Assembly: GCF_002993885.1 (NCBI RefSeq)
Contig: NZ_CM009578.1
Span: 3,677,569 to 3,741,568 of the forward strand
DNA length: 64,000 nt
Direction: 5' to 3'
From: Sphingopyxis lindanitolerans
GTDB taxonomy: Bacteria; Pseudomonadota; Alphaproteobacteria; Sphingomonadales; Sphingomonadaceae
The position numbers and the translations under genes were made by a program. Positions 42,983-51,788 of the stretch are shown here, piece by piece. Each line of letters begins with the position of its first letter. The first letter of the stretch is position 1. The notes under the pieces were generated by a model. That model saw only the letters and a program-made list of their open reading frames with translations, was not told the origin of the DNA and did not search any database.

Positions 42983-45577
42983 ATGACCGACGCTTCTTCC
43001 TCTCCCGCCATCCCCGTCACCATCCATCGCGGCGACTACCGCGCGCCCGAATGGCAAATCCCCGATATCGCGCTCGATTTCGCGCTCGGCATCGACCAGA
43101 CGCGGGTGCGGTCCGCGCTGTCGGTCGTCCGCCATGCCGATACGCCGGTGCCGCTGACGCTGCGCGGCGACGGGCTGACCGCTGCGGCGGTGCGCGTCGA
43201 TGGCGAGAGCTGGAACGACTGGCGCATGGAAGGGCCCGACCTGATCGTCGACCTTGGCGACCGGACTGCCGCGACGGTCGAGGTCGATACCGTCATCGAT
43301 CCGGCGGCGAACACCCAGCTCATGGGGCTTTACGCGTCGAACGCCATGCTCTGCACCCAGTGCGAGGCCGAGGGGTTTCGCCGCATCACCTTCCACCCCG
43401 ACCGCCCCGATGTGCTCAGCCGCTACAAGGTGCGGATGGAAGGCGACAAGACGCTTTTCCCGATCCTGCTGTCGAACGGCAATTGCGTCGCGTCGGGCGA
43501 GGGCGAGGGGGGCCGCCATTGGGCGCTGTGGGAAGACCCGTGGCCGAAGCCCTCCTATCTCTTCGCGCTGGTCGCGGGCGACCTCGTCGTCAATCGCGAC
43601 CATTTCACCACCCTGTCGGGGCGCAAGGTCGAGCTCGGCATCTGGGTGCGCGACGGCGACGCGCCGCGCACGCACCACGCGATGCAGGCGCTCAAGAACA
43701 GCATGGCGTGGGACGAGCGCGTCTATGGCCGCGAATATGACCTCGACCTGTTCAACATCGTCGCGGTCAGCGATTTCAACATGGGGGCGATGGAGAATAA
43801 GGGGCTGAACATCTTCAACACCCGCTACATCCTCGCCGATCCCGACACCGCGACCGACATGGATTATGACGGGGTCGAGGGGGTCGTCGCGCACGAATAT
43901 TTCCACAATTGGTCGGGCAACCGCGTCACCTGCCGCGACTGGTTCCAATTGTCGCTGAAGGAGGGTTTCACCGTCTTTCGCGACCAGAGTTTTTCGGCCG
44001 CGATGGGATCGCCCGCGGTCAAGCGGATCGAGGATGTCCGGCTGCTCCGCGCCGCGCAATTTCCGGAGGATGCCGGGCCGCTCGCGCACCCGATCCGCCC
44101 CGATAGCTATCAGGAAATCTCGAACTTCTATACCGCGACCATCTATAACAAGGGTGCCGAGATCATCCGCATGATGGCGACGATGATGGGGGCGGAGCGC
44201 TTTCGCAAGGGCACCGACCTTTATTTCGAGCGCCACGACGGCGAAGCCGCAACGTGCGAGGATTTCGTGCGCGCGATGGAAGAGGGCGGCGGCATCGACC
44301 TCGCCCAGTTTCGCCGCTGGTACGAACAGGCGGGGACGCCGCGGCTGCGGCTGGCGCTGGTCGAAGAGGGCGGCGACTGGTTCCTCGATGTCGCGCAGAC
44401 CGTGCCGCCGACGCCGGGCCAGCCCGACAAGCAACCCGCGATGATGCCGCTGCGCATCGCCGCCTTTGCGATGGACGGCAGCGGCGCCGCGCTGCCCGAC
44501 ACGCTGGTCACGCTGACCGATGCCACGCAGCGCATCGCGCTCGGCGCCTTTGCGGCGCGCCCGGCGCTGTCGGTCAATCGCGGCTTTTCGGCGCCGGTGA
44601 TTGTCGATTGCGAGCGCGCGCCGGGCGAACTCGCCTGGCTCGCGGCGCACGACGACGATCCGTTCGCGCGCTATGAGGCGTTGCAGCAACTGATGCTCGA
44701 CACGCTCGTCACGGCGGTGTCGGGCGAGGCGGCGGACAATCGTGCGGTGATCGACGCCGTCGCGCTGACGCTGGCCGGGCGCGCCGCCGATGCCGCTTTC
44801 GTCGCCGAGGCGGTGCTGCTGCCCAGCGAAGCCTTTATCGGCGACCAGATGGTCACCGTCGATCCCGACGCGATCCGCGCCGCGCGGCTGGCGCTGCAGG
44901 CGGCGATCGGCGCCGCGCTCACCGGCGAATGGCGCGCGATCCTGTCCGAAGCGCCGCCGCCCGCGACCGAGCTGACCCCCGCCGCCAAGGGGCGCCGCCG
45001 GCTGCGCGGCGTCGCGCTCGCCTATCTAGCCGCGACCGACATGGCCGACGTCCCGGCGCTGGCATTTGGCATCTTCTCGACCGCCGACGGCATGACCGAG
45101 CGACAGGCCGCACTCGCGACGCTGGCGCACGGCGACAGCGACGAGCGGGTGGCGGCGCTCGACATCTTCTATCAGCGCTATCGCGACAATCCGCTGGTCC
45201 TCGACAAATGGTTCCAGGCGCAGGCCTGGTCGATGCGGCCCGACACCGTCGATGCGGTAAAGGCGCTGGCCGGGCATCCCGATTTCACGCTGGCGAACCC
45301 CAACCGCGTCCGCGCGCTTTACGGCGCGCTCACCGGCAACCAGGCTGCGTTCCATCAGGCCGACGGCGCGGGCTATCGCCTGATCGCCGACCTCGTCATC
45401 GCGCTCGATCCGAAGAACCCGCAGACCGCGGCCAAGATGATCCCGCCGCTCGGGCGCTGGCGGCGTTTTGACGAAGCGCGCGCGGCGATGATGAAGGCCG
45501 AGCTGGAACGGATATTGGCGCAGCCCGGCCTGTCGCGCGACACGACCGAGCAGGCGAGCAAGAGTTTGCTGGGGTAG
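42983..45577 (+). CDS. pepN: Aminopeptidase N
   Basis: 864 residues from the ATG at 42983; the frame extends upstream through an intergenic repeat and is not used. M1 zinc metallopeptidase signatures are present: GAMEN (FNMGAMENKG) and HEYFH plus the distal Glu (VAHEYFHNWSGN..LKEGF). Length and architecture match gamma/alphaproteobacterial PepN. It trims N-terminal residues from peptides in the cytoplasm. Confidence 0.95.
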   Translation: MTDASSSPAIPVTIHRGDYRAPEWQIPDIALDFALGIDQTRVRSALSVVRHADTPVPLTLRGDGLTAAAVRVDGESWNDWRMEGPDLIVDLGDRTAATVEVDTVIDPAANTQLMGLYASNAMLCTQCEAEGFRRITFHPDRPDVLSRYKVRMEGDKTLFPILLSNGNCVASGEGEGGRHWALWEDPWPKPSYLFALVAGDLVVNRDHFTTLSGRKVELGIWVRDGDAPRTHHAMQALKNSMAWDERVYGREYDLDLFNIVAVSDFNMGAMENKGLNIFNTRYILADPDTATDMDYDGVEGVVAHEYFHNWSGNRVTCRDWFQLSLKEGFTVFRDQSFSAAMGSPAVKRIEDVRLLRAAQFPEDAGPLAHPIRPDSYQEISNFYTATIYNKGAEIIRMMATMMGAERFRKGTDLYFERHDGEAATCEDFVRAMEEGGGIDLAQFRRWYEQAGTPRLRLALVEEGGDWFLDVAQTVPPTPGQPDKQPAMMPLRIAAFAMDGSGAALPDTLVTLTDATQRIALGAFAARPALSVNRGFSAPVIVDCERAPGELAWLAAHDDDPFARYEALQQLMLDTLVTAVSGEAADNRAVIDAVALTLAGRAADAAFVAEAVLLPSEAFIGDQMVTVDPDAIRAARLALQAAIGAALTGEWRAILSEAPPPATELTPAAKGRRRLRGVALAYLAATDMADVPALAFGIFSTADGMTERQAALATLAHGDSDERVAALDIFYQRYRDNPLVLDKWFQAQAWSMRPDTVDAVKALAGHPDFTLANPNRVRALYGALTGNQAAFHQADGAGYRLIADLVIALDPKNPQTAAKMIPPLGRWRRFDEARAAMMKAELERILAQPGLSRDTTEQASKSLLG

Positions 45578-45620
45578 GGCGGCTGTGGGGTGGGAAGCGG
45601 CCGTTGAAGGATGGCGCTGA

Positions 45621-45740
45621 TGTCCCCTCCCGCGTGCGGGAGGGGCAGCGAGACTTACGAACTTTGTTCGTTAGTCGCAGCGGGGTGGGCCATTGCGGCG
45701 TTGCTACCCACCCCCGACCCCTCCCGCTTGCGGGAGGGGA
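45621..45740. repeat. Palindromic repeat (CCCCTCCCGC/GCGGGAGGGG type)
   Basis: CCCCTCCCGCGTGCGGGAGG and CCCCTCCCGCTTGCGGGAGG hairpins border a spacer with GACTTACGAACTTTGTTCG and GGTGGGCC. It lies between convergent pepN and the Mla operon end. It is probably a repetitive extragenic element with terminator function. Confidence 0.7.
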
Positions 45741-45798
45741 GAAGAGCGGCACCTCCCGGTCGAAAGCGCCCTTACCCAGGAGGGGCGCTATCGTCCCG

Positions 45799-46410
45799 TC
45801 AGCCCTCCAGCCACCCGGCGACATCGACCGCGACCTTGTTCGCGGCGCGGGTCAGCGCTTCGCCGACGGGCTTGGCCTCGATCTTGCCGGTGATCGGCTC
45901 GCGCACCTCGAAGCGGCGCTGGGTGATGGTCTTGCCGCCGGCCGCCACCAGCATCGCCTGATAGACGACGACCGCTTCGTTCGAGCGGGCGTCGACCCCG
46001 AAGTCCATGAGCTGCCCGGCGAGCTGCTCGCCCGGCGCGGTCAGATATTGGCCTTCGTCGAGGACGACGCGCGACGTGCGCGCGGCGACGGTTTCGGAAA
46101 CGAGCCGCTGGAACAGGCGCTGCGGCGCCTCGACCCACTGGGCGTCCTTGACATAGGTGACGCTGGCGTCGTCCTGCTGCACCGGGATGCGCGGGGTGCG
46201 CAGTTTCTGCGGCGCGGTAGGGATCAGGATGGTCAGCGTCGCCGCGTCGCTGGCGGTGCGCGCGGCGCCGACGGCGGGCGCCGCGTCGGCGTCGAGGGTC
46301 AGCAGAAAGGGCGGGGTCTTGCCGCCGAGCCCGATACAGCCCGAAAGCGAGACAGCCATGAAGGCAGCGAGCAGGGGAGCGCGAAGGGTTCGCATCGTCG
46401 TCATCCTCAT
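45799..46410 (-). CDS. ABC-type transport auxiliary lipoprotein (PqiC/DUF330-like)
   Basis: 203 residues. A signal peptide ends in the lipobox LSGC, so the mature protein is a lipoprotein. The ABC_trans_aux pattern is visible (FLLTLDA near the start, VTYVKDAQWVEAPQRLFQRLV in the middle). Such lipoproteins work with MlaD/MCE transporters at the outer membrane. The ATG at 46410 overlaps the mlaD stop by 4 bp (ATGA), so it is coupled; an internal ATG at 46395 is possible. Confidence 0.85.
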   Translation of the reverse strand: MRMTTMRTLRAPLLAAFMAVSLSGCIGLGGKTPPFLLTLDADAAPAVGAARTASDAATLTILIPTAPQKLRTPRIPVQQDDASVTYVKDAQWVEAPQRLFQRLVSETVAARTSRVVLDEGQYLTAPGEQLAGQLMDFGVDARSNEAVVVYQAMLVAAGGKTITQRRFEVREPITGKIEAKPVGEALTRAANKVAVDVAGWLEG

Positions 46411-47348
46411 TTCTTGTAATCGGGAAGCTTGCTGCCGCCCAGCACCGCGCCGGCGCCCTGCTGGTCGAGCTTGTCGGTCAGGCTCGACAAGGAGGTCGAG
46501 GTGCGGCGCAGGTCGCGGATCAGCGCATTGGCTTCGGGAACGGTGGTGTCGCTGAAGGTCTTGAGCCCCGGCCGGGCGTCGGCGACCGCCGCCTCCAGCG
46601 TCTTCATCGATTCATTCGCCGATTGCAGCGTGTCGCGCAAATTCGCCATGGCGGGATCGACGTTGCGGTCGATGGTGCCCTGCGCCGAGGCGGCGAGATT
46701 GCCGATCTGTTCGGCGGCGTTGCCGGTTTGCTGGATCGCGATGCGCGAATCGGCGAGCGCTTTCTCGAGCGCCGGGCCATTGCGCGCCAGAATTGCGGTC
46801 GATGCCTCGACATTTTTGAGGATGCCCTTGATGCTCGCCTGATTTTCATCGTCGACCAACTCGGCGAGCCGTTCGGACAGCGTCGACAGGCGTTGCAGGA
46901 GCTGCGGCGCGGTGTTCAAAAGCTCACCCAGCCCGCCGACGCGGGTCGGGATGACGGGCTTGCCCGCCGGCCCCTTGTCGGTGATCGGCGGTGCGCCCTT
47001 GACCGCGCCGTCGAGCGAAATTTGCGAGACGCCGGTGAAGCCGACGCCTTCGAGCGCGGCGGTCGTTCCCTGGAGGATCGGCACGCCCTCATTCACTTCG
47101 ATCCGCACGCGCACGAACTGCGGATCGTCGGGCCACAGCGCGATCTGGCGCACCTGTCCCGCGGGGACGCCCGAAAATTGCACCTGCGCGCCCTTGTTGA
47201 GGCCATCGACCGATTGTTTGAAGAAGACGTCATATTCGCGCTTCGTGCCGCCGCTGTCGTTCGCGAGCCAGACGACGAAGACCGCAAGCGCGGCCATGAA
47301 GAAAAGGACGAACGCGCCGACGAGCACATTGTTCGAGCGTGTTTCCAT
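46407..47348 (-). CDS. mlaD: MlaD-type MCE substrate-binding protein
   Basis: 313 residues. One N-terminal helix (about 7-29) anchors it in the inner membrane. The MCE domain follows (about 37-115: YDVFFKQSVDGLNKGAQVQFSGVPAG). The long helical C-terminal part (about 140-290) is longer than E. coli MlaD and like plant TGD2 and mycobacterial MCE proteins. It shuttles phospholipid between the membrane ABC transporter and the periplasm. Start and stop abut both neighbours. Confidence 0.9.
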   Translation of the reverse strand: METRSNNVLVGAFVLFFMAALAVFVVWLANDSGGTKREYDVFFKQSVDGLNKGAQVQFSGVPAGQVRQIALWPDDPQFVRVRIEVNEGVPILQGTTAALEGVGFTGVSQISLDGAVKGAPPITDKGPAGKPVIPTRVGGLGELLNTAPQLLQRLSTLSERLAELVDDENQASIKGILKNVEASTAILARNGPALEKALADSRIAIQQTGNAAEQIGNLAASAQGTIDRNVDPAMANLRDTLQSANESMKTLEAAVADARPGLKTFSDTTVPEANALIRDLRRTSTSLSSLTDKLDQQGAGAVLGGSKLPDYKK

Positions 47349-48223
47349 CAGCTTTTCCTATCCTGCCGCTCGGCGGCGATATTGCAGCCGGCGGCCGCGC
47401 GGCCGCGCGGCCCGTTGAAATAATCCTGTATCCACGGATGCTCGGTGGCAAGCAGTTCCGGGATGGTACCGATCGCGATCACCTTCTTCTCGGCCAGCAC
47501 CGCGACCCGGTCGCAGGTGGCATAGAGCGAGTCGAGATCGTGGGTGATCAGGAAGACGGTGAGCCCCATCGTGTCGGCAAGCTCGCGGATCAGCTCGTCG
47601 AACTTGGCGGCGCCGATCGGGTCGAGCCCCGCGGTCGGCTCGTCGAGGAAGAGCAGCGCCGGATCGAGCGCAAGCGCGCGGGCCAGCCCGGCGCGCTTGA
47701 CCATGCCGCCCGACAGCTCGGCCGGATATTTGGGGCCGGCATCGGGGGGCAGGCCGACCATCGACACTTTATAGGCCGCGATTTCATCGAGCAATTGCTG
47801 GTCGAGCCGCGGATAATATTCGCGCAGCGGCACCTGGATATTCTCCGCCACGCTCAGCGTAGAAAATAGCGCGCCGCCCTGGAACATCACCCCCCAGCGG
47901 CGGCGAAGGTCGCGCGATTCCTCGGCGTCGGTGATGGTGTCGAGCGTCTTGCCATACACCTCGATCTCGCCCGCGGTCGGGGTTTGCAGCCCGACGATCG
48001 AGCGCATCAGCACCGACTTGCCGGTGCCCGACCCGCCGACGACGCCCAATATCTCGCCCGAACGCACGTCGAGGTCGAGCCCGTCGTGGATGATGGCGTC
48101 GCCGAACTGGTTGCGCAGTCCGCGCACGTGGATCGCGTATTCGAACGTTTCGGGCCGCACCGCGTCGGCGGCGGCCAGCTCGTCCTTGATCTCGGCCGGG
48201 GTCTCCTCGTTCATCAATTCCAT
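47348..48223 (-). CDS. mlaF: MlaF-type lipid-transport ABC ATPase
   Basis: 291 residues. Walker A is GGSGTGKSVLMRS, the ABC signature LSGGMVKRAGLARAL and Walker B LLFLDEPTAGLDP, followed by the switch His (ITHDLDS). The MlaF-specific LSGGMxKR form supports lipid (MCE-type) transport rather than solute uptake. It overlaps mlaE by 10 bp and shares a base with the mlaD start. Confidence 0.9.
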   Translation of the reverse strand: MELMNEETPAEIKDELAAADAVRPETFEYAIHVRGLRNQFGDAIIHDGLDLDVRSGEILGVVGGSGTGKSVLMRSIVGLQTPTAGEIEVYGKTLDTITDAEESRDLRRRWGVMFQGGALFSTLSVAENIQVPLREYYPRLDQQLLDEIAAYKVSMVGLPPDAGPKYPAELSGGMVKRAGLARALALDPALLFLDEPTAGLDPIGAAKFDELIRELADTMGLTVFLITHDLDSLYATCDRVAVLAEKKVIAIGTIPELLATEHPWIQDYFNGPRGRAAAGCNIAAERQDRKS

Positions 48224-49320
48224 CCCAGCGATGAAAAGAAGACCGCGAAAAAGGCGTCGAGCACGATGACGAGGAAGATGGCGGCGACGACCGCCGAGGT
48301 CGTCCGCTTGCCGACTTCCTCGGCATTCTGGCGCACCTGCATGCCTTCGTAGCAGCCGGTGACGCCGATCAGGATGCCGAACACCGGCGCCTTGATCAGC
48401 ATGATCCAGAAATCATGCATCGGGATGATCTCGCGCAGCCGCTGCACATAGGTGAGGGGGGGGATGTCGAGGCCGACCCAGCAGAAAACCCCGCCGCCGA
48501 TGATCGCGCAGATGCTGGCGTAAAAGCCGAGCAGCGGCATGGTGATCGTCGAGGCGGCGACGCGCGGCAGCACGATGGCCTCCATCGGCGACACGCCGAT
48601 CGTCCGCATCGCGTCGATTTCCTCGGTCAGCTTCATCGTGCCGATCTGCGCCGCAAAGGCCGAGCCCGATCGGCCCGCGACCATGATCGCGGTCATCAGC
48701 AGGCCCAACTCGCGGATCGAGGCGCGGCCGACGAGGTTGATCGTGAACACCTCCAGCCCGAATTGTTCGAGCTGCACCGCGCTCTGCTGCGCGATGACGA
48801 CGCCGATCAGCACGCTCATCAGGCCGATGATGGGGAGGGCATCGACGCCGACGGTCTGGAAGCGGGTGACGACCGCGTGCCAGCGCAGCCGCCGCCGCGC
48901 GCGAATCTGGATGCCCAGCGCGACGATCATCGCGCCGAAGAAATCGACGATGCCGATCAGTTCGCGCCAGATCGCGACGCTCGCTTCGCCGACCTGTTCG
49001 AGCATGCGCTCGATCGCCGAGCGGCGGTCGCGGTGGACGCGATATTCGCTCTTGTCGTCCTTCAGCGCCTCGAGCAGCCGTTCGGCCTCGGGGCTCGCGC
49101 CGGTGACTTTCGCGCCATAGTCGTTGACGGTGCGGGTGACGATCCACGCCCCCACGGTGTCGATCCGTTCGACCCCCGACAGGTCGATCGAGGCGATGGG
49201 GCCAAGCTCGCCCAGCCTTGCGGGCAGGTCGCCAAGGCGCGCCAGCGTCAATCGGCCGGTGAAGCGAACCGCGACCCCATCGGCGCCGTCGCTGTAATCA
49301 AAATCGGCCCTCGCCACCAT
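48214..49320 (-). CDS. mlaE: MlaE-type permease with N-terminal STAS domain
   Basis: 368 residues, longer than E. coli MlaE (260) because of an N-terminal ~110-residue STAS-like domain (LTLARLGDLPARLGELGPIASIDLSGVERIDTVG over 49170-49270). In E. coli this job is done by the separate MlaB. The permease part follows (about 140-365) with conserved RAGRSGSAFAAQIGTMKLTEEIDAM-type sequence (AGRSGSAFAAQIGTM visible). First gene of the minus-strand Mla operon for retrograde phospholipid transport. Confidence 0.9.
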   Translation of the reverse strand: MVARADFDYSDGADGVAVRFTGRLTLARLGDLPARLGELGPIASIDLSGVERIDTVGAWIVTRTVNDYGAKVTGASPEAERLLEALKDDKSEYRVHRDRRSAIERMLEQVGEASVAIWRELIGIVDFFGAMIVALGIQIRARRRLRWHAVVTRFQTVGVDALPIIGLMSVLIGVVIAQQSAVQLEQFGLEVFTINLVGRASIRELGLLMTAIMVAGRSGSAFAAQIGTMKLTEEIDAMRTIGVSPMEAIVLPRVAASTITMPLLGFYASICAIIGGGVFCWVGLDIPPLTYVQRLREIIPMHDFWIMLIKAPVFGILIGVTGCYEGMQVRQNAEEVGKRTTSAVVAAIFLVIVLDAFFAVFFSSLGWN

Positions 49321-49408
49321 CTCGCGGGGGACATTGTCTTATTTGCCCTGGCACGGCAAGCAATTCCCGCCCTTGGCCGCGCCGCCGCGGCACCCTATTG
49401 TCGGCCCT

Positions 49409-50128
49409 ATGGAAACGCCATCCGCCCCGCCCGCGACCGGCCCCGTTCACCGCGTGGCGATGTACGACATGGACCGGACGATAACGCGATCAGGGACTTA
49501 CAGCGGGTTCTTGATCCATGTTGCAAGGCGGCGCCAGCCCTGGCGGTTGCTGCTGTTGCCGCTCGTCGGGCTTGCCGGGCTCGCTTATGCGCTGCGCCTC
49601 ATCGACCGGACGCGGCTCAAGGCGATCAATTTGCGGCTGCTCGTCGGCAAGCGCTTTCGCCGCAGCGAGATCGCGCCGCTCGCCGAAAGCTATGCCGACA
49701 GGGTGGTCGCGCGCGGGCTGCACCCCGCGGCGCTCGACCAGATCGCCGCCGATCGCGCGGCGGGATACCGGCTGCTGCTCGCGACCGCGTCCTTCCACCT
49801 TTATGTCGATGCGATCGCGCGGCGGCTGGGCATCGACGATGTGCTGGCGACGCAGCTCGACGAACCCGATGGCGCCGATCATATCCACGCGCGGCTGGCG
49901 GGCGAGAATTGCTATGGCGAAGCGAAATTCGCGCGCATTTCGGATTGGCTCGCCGACAATGATATCACGCGCGAGGAGGCGCATATCCGCGCCTATTCGG
50001 ACCATGTCTCCGACCATCCGATGCTGCATTTCGCCCATGAAGCCGTCGCCACCACGCCGTCGCGGAAGCTGAAGAAGCTGGCGCCCCGGATGGGCTGGCA
50101 GGTGGTCGATTGGCGGGGGAGGAGATAG
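49409..50128 (+). CDS. HAD-IB family phosphatase
   Basis: 239 residues from the ATG at 49409; the frame opens at 49334, too near the divergent mlaE start. The HAD motif I is MYDMDRTIT (DxDxT). Motif II lies in LLLATASFHLY, and the late acidic motif in YSDHVSDHPML. This resembles the phosphoserine-phosphatase-like HAD-IB group that includes lysophospholipid- or sterol-related enzymes. The substrate is unknown. It is divergent from the Mla operon. Confidence 0.8.
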   Translation: METPSAPPATGPVHRVAMYDMDRTITRSGTYSGFLIHVARRRQPWRLLLLPLVGLAGLAYALRLIDRTRLKAINLRLLVGKRFRRSEIAPLAESYADRVVARGLHPAALDQIAADRAAGYRLLLATASFHLYVDAIARRLGIDDVLATQLDEPDGADHIHARLAGENCYGEAKFARISDWLADNDITREEAHIRAYSDHVSDHPMLHFAHEAVATTPSRKLKKLAPRMGWQVVDWRGRR

Positions 50129-50148
50129 CCGGCGATCATGTGTTCATC

Positions 50149-50226
50149 CGTCATCCCGGCGAAGGCCGGGATCTCGCCGGCGCGTCAATCCGATAGGGTG
50201 AGATCCCGGCCTTCGCCGGGATGACG
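50149..50226. repeat. Palindromic repeat family B, copy 1
   Basis: CGTCATCCCGGCGAAGGCCG at the left end and its inverse at the right end, with CGCGTCAATCCGATAGGG between. The same element in inverted orientation lies at 53102-53179. Confidence 0.8.
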
Positions 50227-50273
50227 ATAAGAGCAATAATCGCAACCGGCCCACCGCATTGGCCGCGCCATGC

Positions 50274-51566
50274 TCAAACCGCCTCCAGCGCCTGCGCGAA
50301 ATCGGCGATCAGATCGTCGGCATTCTCGATCCCGATCGACACGCGCACGAGGTTGTCGGTGATGCCGAGCGCCTTCTTGCGCTCGTCGGGGACCGACAGA
50401 TGCGTCATCGCGGCGGGGTGACTGGCGAGCGTCTCGGTGCCGCCGAGGCTGACCGCGAGCTTGGCGATGCGGAGCGCGTCGAGGAAGCGGAAGCTCTCGG
50501 CCTCGCCGCCCCTGATGAACAGCGAAAAGGTCGATCCGGCGCCCGAGCAATGACGCTCGAAAATATCCTGCTGGCGCGGATCGGCGATGAAGCCGAGATA
50601 GCCCAGCCCCTCGACCTTCGGATGATCGCGCAGAAAGGTGCAGACCTTCAGCGCATTCTCGCCCGCGCGGGTCATGCGCAGTTCGAGCGTTTCGAGGCTG
50701 CGCAGCAGCATCCAGGCGGTGTTGGGGTCGCAGATCGTGCCGATCGTGTTGCGCATCGGCCGGATCGCGTCGATCAGCCTTTGCTCGCCCGACACCCCGC
50801 CCGCGACGAGGTCCGAATGACCGCCGGCATATTTGGTGAGGCTGTAGACGACGAGTTCGGCGCCCTGGTTGAGCGGTTGCTGCCAGAGCGGGCCGAGGAA
50901 AGTGTTGTCGATCGCGATCGCCGGCTTCGCCTCGCCGGGGAAAGCGGCGTCGCGCGCGCCGCGCACCGCCTCGACATCGACGAGCGCGTTGGTCGGGTTC
51001 GCCGGGCTTTCGAGATAGACGAGCGCCACCTTGCCGCCCTTTTCATCGGCGAGCGCCTTGGCACGGACAAGGACCGCGTCGATCTCCTCGCGCGTCGCGC
51101 CGGCGGGGAAATCGACGAAACCGACCCCGAAACGCGACAGGATGCGCGCGATCAGCGATTCGGTCGCGGCATAGAGCGGGCCCGAATGGACGACCACGTC
51201 ATTCTGGCTGACCAGCGCGAGGAGCAGGGTGGCGATCGCCGACATGCCGCTCGAAAAGACGAGGCTGTCGTCGGCGCCGTCCCAGACCGCGAGCCGATCC
51301 TCGAGGATTTCCTGGTTCGGCCCGTTGAAGCGCGAATAGACGAGGCCATCGGCGGGCCCCTGCCTTTTGCCGGTGATATGCTCGAAGAAGCGCTTGCCCG
51401 CGGCGGCGCTTTCAAAGGCGAAGGTCGAGGTCAGAAAGATCGGCGGCTTCAGCGACCCTTCGGAGAGGACCGGATCATAGCCGAGCCCCATCATCAGCGT
51501 CGCGGGGCTGAGGTCGCGGTCGCCGATTTTCTTGCTGTTCCTTTTGGGGGTGCCGCGCATGGCCAT
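50274..51566 (-). CDS. Cystathionine gamma-synthase/lyase family PLP enzyme
   Basis: 430 residues. The Cys/Met-metabolism PLP fold is clear: SSGMSAIATLLLALV (phosphate-binding SGM), AIDNTF (Asp and Asn) and the Schiff-base Lys in YSLTKYAGGHSDLVAG. Residues that bind PLP phosphate from the partner subunit lie in VYSRFNGPNQEILE. The family includes MetB, MetZ, MdeA and cystathionine gamma-lyase; sequence alone does not decide which. It probably acts in methionine or cysteine metabolism in the cytoplasm. Long intergenic repeats flank the gene. Confidence 0.9.
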   Translation of the reverse strand: MAMRGTPKRNSKKIGDRDLSPATLMMGLGYDPVLSEGSLKPPIFLTSTFAFESAAAGKRFFEHITGKRQGPADGLVYSRFNGPNQEILEDRLAVWDGADDSLVFSSGMSAIATLLLALVSQNDVVVHSGPLYAATESLIARILSRFGVGFVDFPAGATREEIDAVLVRAKALADEKGGKVALVYLESPANPTNALVDVEAVRGARDAAFPGEAKPAIAIDNTFLGPLWQQPLNQGAELVVYSLTKYAGGHSDLVAGGVSGEQRLIDAIRPMRNTIGTICDPNTAWMLLRSLETLELRMTRAGENALKVCTFLRDHPKVEGLGYLGFIADPRQQDIFERHCSGAGSTFSLFIRGGEAESFRFLDALRIAKLAVSLGGTETLASHPAAMTHLSVPDERKKALGITDNLVRVSIGIENADDLIADFAQALEAV

Positions 51567-51663
51567 GGGGGTGCTCCTGTGGGTGATTGGCGCTCGCTAT
51601 AACAGTAGCGGTTTCGATTGTAACTAAATTGCGCGGGCCTTTTCTCCGCTTGTGCAAAGAGAT

Positions 51664-51769
51664 TCGTCATTGCGAGGAGCGAAGCGACGAAGCAATCTCC
51701 AGCCGGCGCTCTTTCAGGACGATAGCTGGAGATTGCTTCCCCCGGCTTTCGCCGGGGTCGCAATGACGA
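51664..51769. repeat. Palindromic repeat (TCATTGCGAGGAGCGAAGCGACGAAGCAATC type)
   Basis: TCGTCATTGCGAGGAGCGAA at the left end and TCGCAATGACGA at the right end enclose AGCAATCTCC/GGAGATTGCTT. This palindromic element type is common in many alpha and gamma proteobacterial intergenic regions. Located between the PLP enzyme and the transporter. Confidence 0.7.
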
Positions 51770-51788
51770 AGGGCTTCATTCCGCCCGA

